Assembly (NCBI GenBank): GCA_903873355.1
Contig: CAIQOG010000541.1
Location: 1-9,752 of the forward strand
DNA length: 9,752 nt
From: an uncultured Bacteroidales bacterium
Lineage (GTDB): Bacteria; Bacteroidota; Bacteroidia; Bacteroidales; Paludibacteraceae
Direction of reading: 5' to 3'
Shown here: in pieces, positions 1 to 6,175 of the stretch
How positions within the stretch are numbered: the first letter of the stretch is position 1
Layout of the letters: each line of letters begins with the position of its first letter
Notes under the pieces: model-generated
What the model was told of the DNA's origin: nothing
The model's input: the letters and a program-made list of their open reading frames with translations, nothing else
Database searches by the model: none
Program-made: the position numbers and the translations under genes

Positions 1-392
1 AATTCACGGTCGCCCATCCAAACCAAACCATTGATGGGAATTCCGGCTTTCCCGTCAGAGAAATCATTTTGAAACAAAATGCGATTTCCACCTGTATTCA
101 AATCGAGCAAAGCCGTTTCCAAGCCGAACGCAATAGACGGATAAGCTGACAAATCTATTTCCTGAGAATCGACTCCGGCATTCAGCTGTCTGCTAAGCTC
201 AACCAGTTTTTGCTCATAGCTTTCCATCGGGTCGATGCTCAAACCGGGAATGGTGGAGCACTCGCCAACACCCATCACACCGTCCTTCTCCAGTATTAAA
301 AACGATGAAGATTTATGCATCAAAACCCCGCGCGAAGTACCTGCAGGGAATTTGAACTTTAAATCGAGGTTGGTATAACGAGCAGTAAGCAT
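1..392 (-). CDS. menC: o-Succinylbenzoate synthase, N-terminal part (runs off the window)
   Basis: Only the first 130 codons are present; the gene continues past the left edge. The product would be an enolase-superfamily enzyme that dehydrates SHCHC to o-succinylbenzoate in cytoplasmic menaquinone synthesis. Visible family features are the N-terminal capping-domain pattern FPAGTSRGVL near residues 15-24, GVGECSTIPGLS near 42-53, the helix PSIAFGLETALLDL near 85-98, and IPINGLVWMGD close to the edge. The catalytic lysines and metal-binding acidic residues lie in the barrel domain and are not in the window, so activity cannot be judged. The ATG is seven bases after the menA stop, in an A-rich leader, which implies co-transcription with menA. 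The identification rests on the N-terminal pattern plus the operon context. A related enolase-superfamily epimerase is the main alternative and is unlikely here. Confidence 0.87.
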   Translation of the reverse strand, partial: MLTARYTNLDLKFKFPAGTSRGVLMHKSSSFLILEKDGVMGVGECSTIPGLSIDPMESYEQKLVELSRQLNAGVDSQEIDLSAYPSIAFGLETALLDLNTGGNRILFQNDFSDGKAGIPINGLVWMGDRE

Positions 393-399
393 ATTTTTT

Positions 400-1299
400 C
401 TATAAAAGCAACCCGATCCCAAAAGTCAAAGCAAATACCAGACTTGCCATCGATAATCTTGGCAATTCGGGATACAATTGCTCAGCATCCGTATATGTGA
501 AAACCTTTTTCAGATTCAGAAAAAACAATGGAAATGAAAGAAAAAAGAACCATTGCCAGATTGAGTGATAATTTATAAAAGTATAAATTACAGCTAATAA
601 AGCAGCACCTGCCACCAAAAACAAATGATAAAATGCAGCCTTTCTTATTCCCATTACCACAACAATAGTTCGTTTTCCGGCTTTTTTATCGGCTTCATAG
701 TCACGCATGTTGTTCATATTCAGCACTCCGGTGCTTAGAAATCCAATTGCAGATGCAGGTAAAAGAATTTCCCAACGAAAATCCTGTGTTTGAAGAAAAT
801 ATGTACCTACAACGCCCACCAATCCGAAAAAGATAAATACAAATAAGTCACCCAAACCACGATATCCATACGGATTTTTGCCAACCGTGTATTTTATGGC
901 AGCAGCAATTGCGGCCAACCCGAGTAATCCAAAAATCAACAGGTTCGAAATGTCCATGCCTTCTGTTCCCAGAATAATCAGCGAAACACCCGAGGCAACA
1001 CACAATATTCCAACGACCATAATTCCCTGTAACATCGTTTTGGCCGAAATTTCGCCCGATTGAACCATGCGTTTAGGACCAATGCGTTCGGCAGTATCTT
1101 TCCCGTTTACAAAATCACCGTAGTCGTTGGCCATATTCGACAGAATTTGTAAAAGCACGGTTGTAAGTGCTGTCAGTCCAAATATTGACCAATTTAACCG
1201 ATTATCAGCTGCTGCCAAACTTGTTCCAATTATGGTGTTCGACAAAGCTAATGGCAATGTTTTTAGGCGAAAGGCGGCAATCCAGGGTTTTACATTCAT
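400..1299 (-). CDS. menA: 1,4-Dihydroxy-2-naphthoate polyprenyltransferase
   Basis: This is a 299-residue integral membrane protein of the UbiA prenyltransferase family. It attaches a polyprenyl chain to DHNA with loss of CO2, giving demethylmenaquinone. Both Asp-rich motifs that bind Mg-diphosphate are present: NDYGDFVNGKD near residues 58-68, and NNMRDYEADKKAGKRT near 196-211. The opening MNVKPWIAAFRLKTLPLAL is typical of MenA. Several hydrophobic segments follow (about 35-55, 91-110, 120-137, 152-169, 223-240, and the C-terminal end), consistent with the multi-helix UbiA fold, and the length is normal. The start codon directly follows the TAA of the upstream lipoprotein gene, so translation may be coupled. 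GC content (47% in a hand-counted 60-base line) is back to that of the other men genes, unlike the gene just upstream. Confidence 0.95.
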   Translation of the reverse strand: MNVKPWIAAFRLKTLPLALSNTIIGTSLAAADNRLNWSIFGLTALTTVLLQILSNMANDYGDFVNGKDTAERIGPKRMVQSGEISAKTMLQGIMVVGILCVASGVSLIILGTEGMDISNLLIFGLLGLAAIAAAIKYTVGKNPYGYRGLGDLFVFIFFGLVGVVGTYFLQTQDFRWEILLPASAIGFLSTGVLNMNNMRDYEADKKAGKRTIVVVMGIRKAAFYHLFLVAGAALLAVIYTFINYHSIWQWFFFLSFPLFFLNLKKVFTYTDAEQLYPELPRLSMASLVFALTFGIGLLL

Positions 1300-1812
1300 T
1301 TATTTTTTAGTGTTAATCATTAATACTCCATTTTTACCAACTTTATTACCCCATATTTTTATTGCAGATTGAATTGGTATTTCAGAAATTTCAGAAATTC
1401 TTTTATTTTGAATCAGGTTAATTGCATTTCTATAAGTAAAGCAAGGAGCACCATCAATAAAATAAAAGATACTATCATTGGGATTTAATGTCTTTAAAAC
1501 TTTACAATCAATAAAAACATCTCTAATATTTGGTTGAAATCTCAAAACTGAAAGTTTGTAAATCTCACGTTCATCCCCCCAATTGCCAAACCATGAAATT
1601 GCTGAATCCTTTTGAATCTTTTCTGATTTTTCAATTTTGATTTTGTTTTTATGAAAATCAAAAAATAAATCAGAATGCAACATTACCCAATCGTTCACAA
1701 TTATAATATCACCCTTTTTATATTTGTTTTCAAGTGAATTTAATATATCTTTATTTGAATAACACCCTGAAAATAAAATTGAAATAAAAAGTAGAAAAAT
1801 ATTTTTTCCCAT
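1300..1812 (-). CDS. Small predicted lipoprotein with a C-terminal TonB-receptor-plug-like motif
   Basis: The 170-residue product has a short lipoprotein signal: charged start MGKN, hydrophobic run to residue 14, then FSGC with the putative lipidated Cys at 17. Residues about 25-115 match no family I recognise. The C-terminal part resembles the plug domain of SusC-type TonB-dependent receptors: IDGAPC near 119-124, ISEISEI near 139-145 in place of the usual 'I.sIeVLKD' strand, then IWGNKVGKNGVLMINTKK at 153-170, matching the 'iYGsrGaNGVi.ITTK' signature. No beta-barrel follows, so it is not a receptor. It may be a surface or periplasmic adaptor, but its function is unknown. It lies inside the men operon, 59 bp after menB, and its stop touches the menA start. 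Three hand-counted 60-base lines are 18-27% GC, against 47% in sampled menB and menA lines. This suggests later acquisition. No link to menaquinone chemistry is evident. Confidence 0.8.
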   Translation of the reverse strand: MGKNIFLLFISILFSGCYSNKDILNSLENKYKKGDIIIVNDWVMLHSDLFFDFHKNKIKIEKSEKIQKDSAISWFGNWGDEREIYKLSVLRFQPNIRDVFIDCKVLKTLNPNDSIFYFIDGAPCFTYRNAINLIQNKRISEISEIPIQSAIKIWGNKVGKNGVLMINTKK

Positions 1813-1842
1813 ATTTAAAAAACTTCAAAATTTTATTGGAGA

Positions 1843-1871
1843 AATTCGTTTTAATTCGTGTAATTTGTATT
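1843..1871. repeat. Short degenerate tandem repeat, AATTCGT-type units
   Basis: The menB-lipoprotein spacer holds three successive units beginning at 1843, 1853 and 1862: AATTCGTTTT, AATTCGTGT and AATTTGTATT. The period is 9-10 bp. Similar AATTCGTG-rich strings are, from memory, frequent between genes in Bacteroidota. It ends at the menB stop codon and may mark the junction where the AT-rich gene joined the operon. No regulatory role can be shown. Confidence 0.5.
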
Positions 1872-2687
1872 TTACGGCATTTTTGGATATTTCGAGAAAT
1901 CAGGTTTGCGTTTTTCGAGGAAAGCGTTTTTGCCTTCATGCGCTTCTTCGGTCATATAATAAAGCATAGTAGCATTACCTGCAAGTTCCTGAATACCGGC
2001 TTGTCCATCGAGTTCTGCATTCAACCCTGCTTTTATCATGCGTAATGCCAGCGGACTGTGTTGCATCATTTCCTTACACCATTTCACGGTTTCATCTTCC
2101 AGTTGGTCGAATGGCACCACGGTATTCACCAAACCCATTTCTAATGCTTCGGCAGCTGAATACTGGCGACAAAGGAACCAAATTTCACGGGCTTTTTTCT
2201 GACCAACGATACGAGCCAGATACGATGACCCAAAACCGGCATCAAAACTTCCCACTTTGGGTCCTGTTTGTCCGAAAATGGCATTCTCGGAAGCAATAGA
2301 TAAGTCACAAACCACCTGCAAAACATGACCACCACCTATCGCAAAACCATTTACCATAGCCACAACCGGTTTTGGTAAGCTGCGAATCAGCTTTTGCAAG
2401 TCAAGTACATTCAGGCGCGGAATGCCATCTTTACCGATATAGCCGCCAATTTGCTTCACATTAATATCGCCACCGCTGCAAAAAGCCATATCACCTTCGC
2501 CGGTCAGGATTACAGTTGCAATATCCTCACTATCACGGCAAAACACCATCGATTCAATAATTTCCTTGATGGTATCGGGTGTGAACGCGTTGCGATAACG
2601 TGGTCGGTTAATCGTAATTTTGGCTATTCCTTCGAAATATTCAAACTTAATTTCTTCAAATTCTTTTATAGTTGTCCAGTTTCTCAT
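1872..2687 (-). CDS. menB: 1,4-Dihydroxy-2-naphthoyl-CoA synthase (naphthoate synthase)
   Basis: This 271-residue crotonase-fold enzyme closes the second ring, converting o-succinylbenzoyl-CoA to DHNA-CoA. Visible motifs are RPRYRNAF near 28-35, the oxyanion-hole region [18 protein letters not shown] near 68-85, GFAIGGGH near 114-121, and [21 protein letters not shown] near 139-159. Comparison from memory with E. coli MenB gives a constant offset of 14, so Tyr83, Gly142, Asp149 and Tyr244 correspond to Tyr97, Gly156, Asp163 and Tyr258. Gly142 marks the bicarbonate-dependent type I enzyme rather than the type with a built-in Asp. The C-terminal tail [22 protein letters not shown] is characteristic of MenB and separates it from other enoyl-CoA hydratases. 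The start codon overlaps the menD stop as ATGA, indicating translational coupling. Confidence 0.97.
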   Translation of the reverse strand: MRNWTTIKEFEEIKFEYFEGIAKITINRPRYRNAFTPDTIKEIIESMVFCRDSEDIATVILTGEGDMAFCSGGDINVKQIGGYIGKDGIPRLNVLDLQKLIRSLPKPVVAMVNGFAIGGGHVLQVVCDLSIASENAIFGQTGPKVGSFDAGFGSSYLARIVGQKKAREIWFLCRQYSAAEALEMGLVNTVVPFDQLEDETVKWCKEMMQHSPLALRMIKAGLNAELDGQAGIQELAGNATMLYYMTEEAHEGKNAFLEKRKPDFSKYPKMP

Positions 2688-4360
2688 TTCTTTATATTTT
2701 TAAAATATCCTTTATAATTTTCTGTATTCAAATCGCTGTCGGTAAATACTTCAAGCACAGTGGATTTATCCGACTTCAATAAATTTTCAATGCTTTTTCC
2801 GAGGTTTTCTGTTGTATCACAAGCTATATAATCCAGCCCGTAAGCTTCCACTAACGGCTTAATTTTCACGTGATGCGGTGTGGTGAAAAAGTCCAGACTT
2901 TTTTCCATCAATTCTTTATCGCCGATAAACCGAAAAATATTTCCGCCGTTATTATTCATCACGATAATTTTCATGTTTTTGCCGATATAATTGTTCCAAA
3001 GTGCATTGGAATCGTAGATAAACGACAAATCGCCTGTCAGAAAAACAACCGGTTGCTGCGAACTGTACGCATAACCGACAGCTGTTGACATGCTTCCATC
3101 AATTCCCGAAGTGCCACGGTTGCAGATATAAGTTAAATCAGGTCGTGCAGGGAAAAGTTGTGTCCAGCGCACCGAAGTGCTGTTGGCCAAATGCAATACC
3201 GTTTCGGCTGGTGTTTTTTTCAGCAATTCAACCGTTACACTCATATCCGACAAAGGTTTTTCACACACAAAAGCTTCGTGAAGTGACTTAATTTGCTTCA
3301 TTTCCGATAGATAAACTTCCGAAAAATCACTTTTTGTTTGTCCGAATGGCATTTGAGTCAGAATGTCTGTTGCCAAACCGGGAACGATAGTTGTCAAACT
3401 TTTGTAGGTATCCACGTATGGCATCGACGATTCAATCTGCCATTGCTCAGCAGGTTGATGACTGCGCAGGAAGATTTTCAGTTGCTTGCAAATCACTGAA
3501 TGGCCTATGGTTATTAGTAAATCGGGAGCAAAATTTCCGGTCGAATCTTTTGAATTCACTCTCGAATACAAGGATTCCAGTTGAGTAATAATACCTTCAC
3601 CGCTAATATTCGATAGATTTTCAGCTAAAACTACCACATCAGGTTCGTTTGCTAACTTTTGAGCAAGAATACTTAACGCTTCATCTTTAGGAAAAACCCC
3701 GATAACGACCAACTTCTTTTTGTGATTCAACCAACCGGCTTTCAATTGTTCAAGACTTTCAACGGTCAAAATACCTGTAGAAGTCAGCGTTTTGATAATC
3801 TTCGGATGGCTATGTGATTCGGGCAGAGCAGTATAAATCGGCTCACGCATCGGCACATTTATTTGCACCGGTCCCTGTGGATACGAAACAGCTGTTTCGA
3901 TAGCCTGCGAAACCTGGCGGTCGGAGAAATATAAATCAGTATCAACCAGTGTTTCGACCGGTAACTCGAAGCTGGCTTTTATATAGTTGGCATAAATATT
4001 TTGCTGCCTAAGCGTCTGTCCATCAGCCTGATCTATCATTTCAGCAGGACGGTCGGCTGTAAAAACGAGCAGCGGCAGGTTTTGATAATACGCTTCTGCA
4101 ATGGCCGGAGCAAAATTCAGCACAGCAGTTCCCGAAGTACAAACCAGCGCCACAGCCTCGCCGCTTTGTTGTGCCATACCCAACGCAAAATAAGCAGCCG
4201 AACGTTCGTCGGTAATACTCAGACATTCCATTTCAGGCTGAGTCGTAAATGCAAATATCAACGGTGCATTACGCGAACCTGGTGCTATAATTACTTTCTT
4301 AACACCCAATCGGGCGCAGATTTCAGGTATGTTTTTAATTCCTTGTCGAAAATGATTCAT
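2684..4360 (-). CDS. menD: SEPHCHC synthase (2-succinyl-5-enolpyruvyl-6-hydroxy-3-cyclohexene-1-carboxylate synthase)
   Basis: This 558-residue thiamine-diphosphate enzyme joins isochorismate to the succinyl semialdehyde unit derived from 2-oxoglutarate, the first committed step to menaquinone. The N-terminal Pyr domain shows APGSRNAPL near 26-34, the ThDP-activating Glu52 in ITDERSA, and [17 protein letters not shown] near 74-90. The dimerised substrate-site segment [17 protein letters not shown] spans about 101-117. The central domain is about 185-345. The C-terminal PP domain contains NSTSVRW near 393-399, NRGTSGIDG near 414-422, and the ThDP/Mg motif beginning GDLSF at 443 and ending NNNGG at 469-473. 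Length and domain order are normal for MenD. The gene begins 50 bp after menF, behind an A/T-rich tandem repeat, and its TGA overlaps the menB ATG. Confidence 0.97.
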   Translation of the reverse strand: MNHFRQGIKNIPEICARLGVKKVIIAPGSRNAPLIFAFTTQPEMECLSITDERSAAYFALGMAQQSGEAVALVCTSGTAVLNFAPAIAEAYYQNLPLLVFTADRPAEMIDQADGQTLRQQNIYANYIKASFELPVETLVDTDLYFSDRQVSQAIETAVSYPQGPVQINVPMREPIYTALPESHSHPKIIKTLTSTGILTVESLEQLKAGWLNHKKKLVVIGVFPKDEALSILAQKLANEPDVVVLAENLSNISGEGIITQLESLYSRVNSKDSTGNFAPDLLITIGHSVICKQLKIFLRSHQPAEQWQIESSMPYVDTYKSLTTIVPGLATDILTQMPFGQTKSDFSEVYLSEMKQIKSLHEAFVCEKPLSDMSVTVELLKKTPAETVLHLANSTSVRWTQLFPARPDLTYICNRGTSGIDGSMSTAVGYAYSSQQPVVFLTGDLSFIYDSNALWNNYIGKNMKIIVMNNNGGNIFRFIGDKELMEKSLDFFTTPHHVKIKPLVEAYGLDYIACDTTENLGKSIENLLKSDKSTVLEVFTDSDLNTENYKGYFKNIKK

Positions 4361-4366
4361 TATCTG

Positions 4367-4400
4367 ATTTACTATTTAATCATTTACTATTTATCATTTA
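4367..4400. repeat. AT-rich tandem repeat in the menF-menD spacer
   Basis: Two near-identical units, ATTTACTATTTAATC (4367-4381) and ATTTACTATTTATC (4382-4395), are followed by a third partial ATTTA (4396-4400). They fill most of the 50-bp gap just upstream of the menD ATG. On the sense strand this gives an unstructured A/U-rich leader, which may aid initiation in an organism with little Shine-Dalgarno use. That role is inference. Confidence 0.6.
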
Positions 4401-4405
4401 AATTT

Positions 4406-4417
4406 CCCCTTTAGGGG
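4406..4417. repeat. CCCC-TTTA-GGGG palindrome overlapping the menF stop
   Basis: Four C and four G flank TTTA, and a second GGGG follows at 4421-4424. The stop codon of menF sits in the loop, so the last residues of MenF (TPNP) are encoded by this element. Strings of this type are, from memory, scattered widely near gene ends in Bacteroidota. The stem is too short and lacks a T tract on the minus strand, so it is not a convincing terminator. Confidence 0.5.
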
Positions 4418-5550
4418 TTTGGGGTCATCATCACATTCATCATCGTCAACATTTTATTATCTGTTTCAGTCCATTCATTTTCAGCAACGGACGAAGCGGT
4501 AATTCCTGCTCCGCTATACAAAACAAACTGTTTGTCAAACAATTGCAGGCACCGAAGGTTTACAAAGATATCTGTTTTTTCATTGATATTCAAAGGTCCC
4601 AAAAATCCGGTATAATAACTTCTATCGTGTTTTTCGTTTGCCAAAATAAATTCATGGGCTTCCGGTTTGGGTATTCCACCTACCGAAGGCGTGGGGTGAA
4701 GTGCATTTAAAAAATCACCCAGTCGGTTTTGAATGGCTGTTTCAGCAAACTCAAAAGCCGTTTTCAGATGAATCAGATTGGCTGCCTGATAGTTCATCGG
4801 TCCGGCTTTGCTGTAATCGGTTATACCTAACGATTGAAGAGTTTTTTCCACAAAGTCAGTTACAATTTCCTGTTCTTCAAGCTCTTTATCTGCCCACTGA
4901 TACGACTCAAGCGGCTTGTTGGCAGCAATTTGTGTTCCGGCAAGTGAGACCGTTTTCACAGTTTCATCTTCCACCACCAGCAAAGGTTCCGGTGTTGCAC
5001 CTATCCAGCAGCCAACACCCGGCAATTGCAGAAAATAAACCATGGCGTGAGGATAGTTGGAGCACAGTTTCAGAAAAAAAGCTTCGGGTTGAAAGTTGGC
5101 CGGCAATTGTTCCAATCGTACTTTCGAAAGTACCACTTTATGAAGTTTATCGGCTTTCATGACCTCCACGGCATTGTTTACGTTTGCAATAAATTCGGCA
5201 AATGTTGTGGCCGTGAGTGTATTTTCAGTTTTAGTAAGTTCAATAAAACGGTTATTATCAGCCAGTTTCTGAATGTAGATATCGTCAATACCATCCGAAA
5301 AAAAAACGCAATCAGGTTTCAGAAAATAACTGCTATGCTCCTCCGAAGACGTGAATGGCGCTATCACAAACCCAACTTTATTATCCAGTTCGTTCAAGGA
5401 GACAAGCTTTTCGGGCAATGAATGATGCTGAACCAGCGTAATAATATCCGTTTCGAGTGGCAAACGATACGAAACAAAAGGAATGTTTTGTTTAAACAGA
5501 ACCTTTTGAAGATTTCGAAGCTGTGGGTATGTAGTGCTTTTTTGTGTCAT
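4411..5550 (-). CDS. menF: Isochorismate synthase
   Basis: This 379-residue chorismate-binding enzyme isomerises chorismate to isochorismate at the entry of menaquinone synthesis. The chorismate-binding domain spans about residues 120-375. It contains HKVVLSKVRLE near 137-147, GATPEPLLVV near 184-193, VSLAGTQIA near 201-209, EEQEIVTDFV near 225-234, HPTPSVGGIPK near 285-295, and YSGAGITASSVAENEW near 345-360. Lys138 and Glu188 match the catalytic Lys190 and Glu240 of E. coli MenF, both at an offset of 52 in my comparison from memory. The N-terminal 110 residues are weakly conserved, as usual. EntC-type siderophore synthases and anthranilate or aminodeoxychorismate synthases are the paralogous alternatives; the surrounding men genes decide for MenF. 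It starts 16 bp after the thioesterase gene, with a purine-rich AAGGGGGAA about 11 bases upstream of the ATG. Its stop lies inside a C4/G4 palindrome. Confidence 0.95.
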   Translation of the reverse strand: MTQKSTTYPQLRNLQKVLFKQNIPFVSYRLPLETDIITLVQHHSLPEKLVSLNELDNKVGFVIAPFTSSEEHSSYFLKPDCVFFSDGIDDIYIQKLADNNRFIELTKTENTLTATTFAEFIANVNNAVEVMKADKLHKVVLSKVRLEQLPANFQPEAFFLKLCSNYPHAMVYFLQLPGVGCWIGATPEPLLVVEDETVKTVSLAGTQIAANKPLESYQWADKELEEQEIVTDFVEKTLQSLGITDYSKAGPMNYQAANLIHLKTAFEFAETAIQNRLGDFLNALHPTPSVGGIPKPEAHEFILANEKHDRSYYTGFLGPLNINEKTDIFVNLRCLQLFDKQFVLYSGAGITASSVAENEWTETDNKMLTMMNVMMTPNP

Positions 5551-5566
5551 TTGTTGAAATTCCCCC

Positions 5567-5995
5567 TTACAAATTAGGAGATTTTAAAGGAACGACACGA
5601 ACTGTCAGGCGACATAAAGACAGCAATTTGGCATTTTTATCTTCCACCCGAATGTCCCAAACATGCGTATTTTTCCCACGGTAGGTTATTGTTCCAATAC
5701 CAAAAACCTCGTTTTCGGTGGTTGTGCGAACGTGACTACCGTTAATCTCGACACCGAATGAGGCTTCTTTTTCCTGGTCGATTAAGCAATAAGACCCAAC
5801 ACTCCCAACCGATTCGGCCAATGCCATAGTGGCACCTCCGTGAAGGCGTTTCAATGGTTGTATGGTGCGTTCGTCAATCGGCATTTTGCATACCACACGC
5901 CCTTCGGACGCTTCAATGATTTCTATTCCCAGATGCTCCATCATGGTGTTTTTGCAACGGGAATTGAGAATTTCAATATTATAAATAGATTCCAT
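5567..5995 (-). CDS. menI: Hotdog-fold thioesterase, probable 1,4-dihydroxy-2-naphthoyl-CoA hydrolase
   Basis: The 142-residue product belongs to the PaaI/YdiI branch of hotdog thioesterases. The signature LHGGATMALAESVGSVGSY (residues 51-69) carries Glu61 at the position of the catalytic Glu63 of E. coli YdiI (MenI), and VEINGSHVR and HVWDIRVED match later strands of that enzyme. The family hydrolyses aryl-CoA or acyl-CoA esters. Its place as first gene of a menaquinone operon that encodes MenB but no other hydrolase makes DHNA-CoA the likely substrate, giving DHNA for MenA. A broader phenylacetyl-CoA or general aryl-CoA thioesterase remains possible, because family members differ little in sequence. 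The chosen ATG sits about 30 bases after a predicted transcription start. The final codons (SPNL, stop) run into a CTCCT/AGGGG inverted element before menF. Confidence 0.82.
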   Translation of the reverse strand: MESIYNIEILNSRCKNTMMEHLGIEIIEASEGRVVCKMPIDERTIQPLKRLHGGATMALAESVGSVGSYCLIDQEKEASFGVEINGSHVRTTTENEVFGIGTITYRGKNTHVWDIRVEDKNAKLLSLCRLTVRVVPLKSPNL

Positions 5996-6033
5996 TTTTC
6001 TGATTTATTCAATACGGTAACTTAACCGGCATG

Positions 6034-6041
6034 CAAAGATA
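6034..6041 (-). promoter_or_regulatory. Predicted -7 element of the men operon promoter
   Basis: On the minus strand the bases read TATCTTTG, an exact match to the Bacteroidota -7 consensus TAnnTTTG. Transcription would begin near 6027, leaving a leader of roughly 30 bases before the thioesterase ATG. A TTG at 6056-6058 is only 14 bases upstream, too close for a normal -33 box, so only the -7 box is convincing. Confidence 0.6.
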
Positions 6042-6054
6042 AGAAATTATCTTT
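6035..6054. promoter_or_regulatory. 8-bp perfect inverted repeat over the men -7 element
   Basis: AAAGATAA (6035-6042) and TTATCTTT (6047-6054) are exact reverse complements separated by GAAA. The left arm covers seven of the eight -7 bases. The dyad could be a repressor operator, or it could reflect a second near-consensus box (TATCTTTC) on the plus strand. The sequence does not discriminate between these. Confidence 0.45.
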
Positions 6055-6151
6055 CCAACCGCTTGTTTTAGATTTTCAAATTTAGCATTTAAAATATTTT
6101 TTGACCAATTATTTTTCTTTGCTTAACATGATTTTTTCTGAAACTAAATTG

Positions 6152-6159
6152 TATCTTTG
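6152..6159 (+). promoter_or_regulatory. Predicted -7 element of the helicase-nuclease promoter
   Basis: TATCTTTG matches the Bacteroidota TAnnTTTG consensus exactly and lies 16 bases before the ATG. This would give a very short leader of about 10 bases. No clear -33 TTG/TTTG is found at the usual 19-21 base spacing; the best is CATG at 6127-6130. The same octamer faces the other way in the divergent men promoter. Confidence 0.5.
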
Positions 6160-6175
6160 AAATCCAAAATAAATT

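Noticed and set aside
1300..1812. Degraded TonB-dependent receptor pseudogene
   Set aside because: The frame is intact with its own lipoprotein signal and a stop right after the plug-like motif. No barrel remnants follow, because menA begins at once.
1872..2687. Generic enoyl-CoA hydratase instead of MenB
   Set aside because: The [11 protein letters not shown] segment, the MTEE...KRKPDFSK tail and the men context are specific for DHNA-CoA synthase.
4001..4414. Plus-strand open frame of 137 codons opposite menD
   Set aside because: It is antisense to strongly conserved menD motifs, has no recognisable domain, and has a composition typical of a shadow frame.
4701..5162. Plus-strand open frame of 153 codons opposite menF
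   Set aside because: It lies antisense to the chorismate-binding domain and has no family resemblance.
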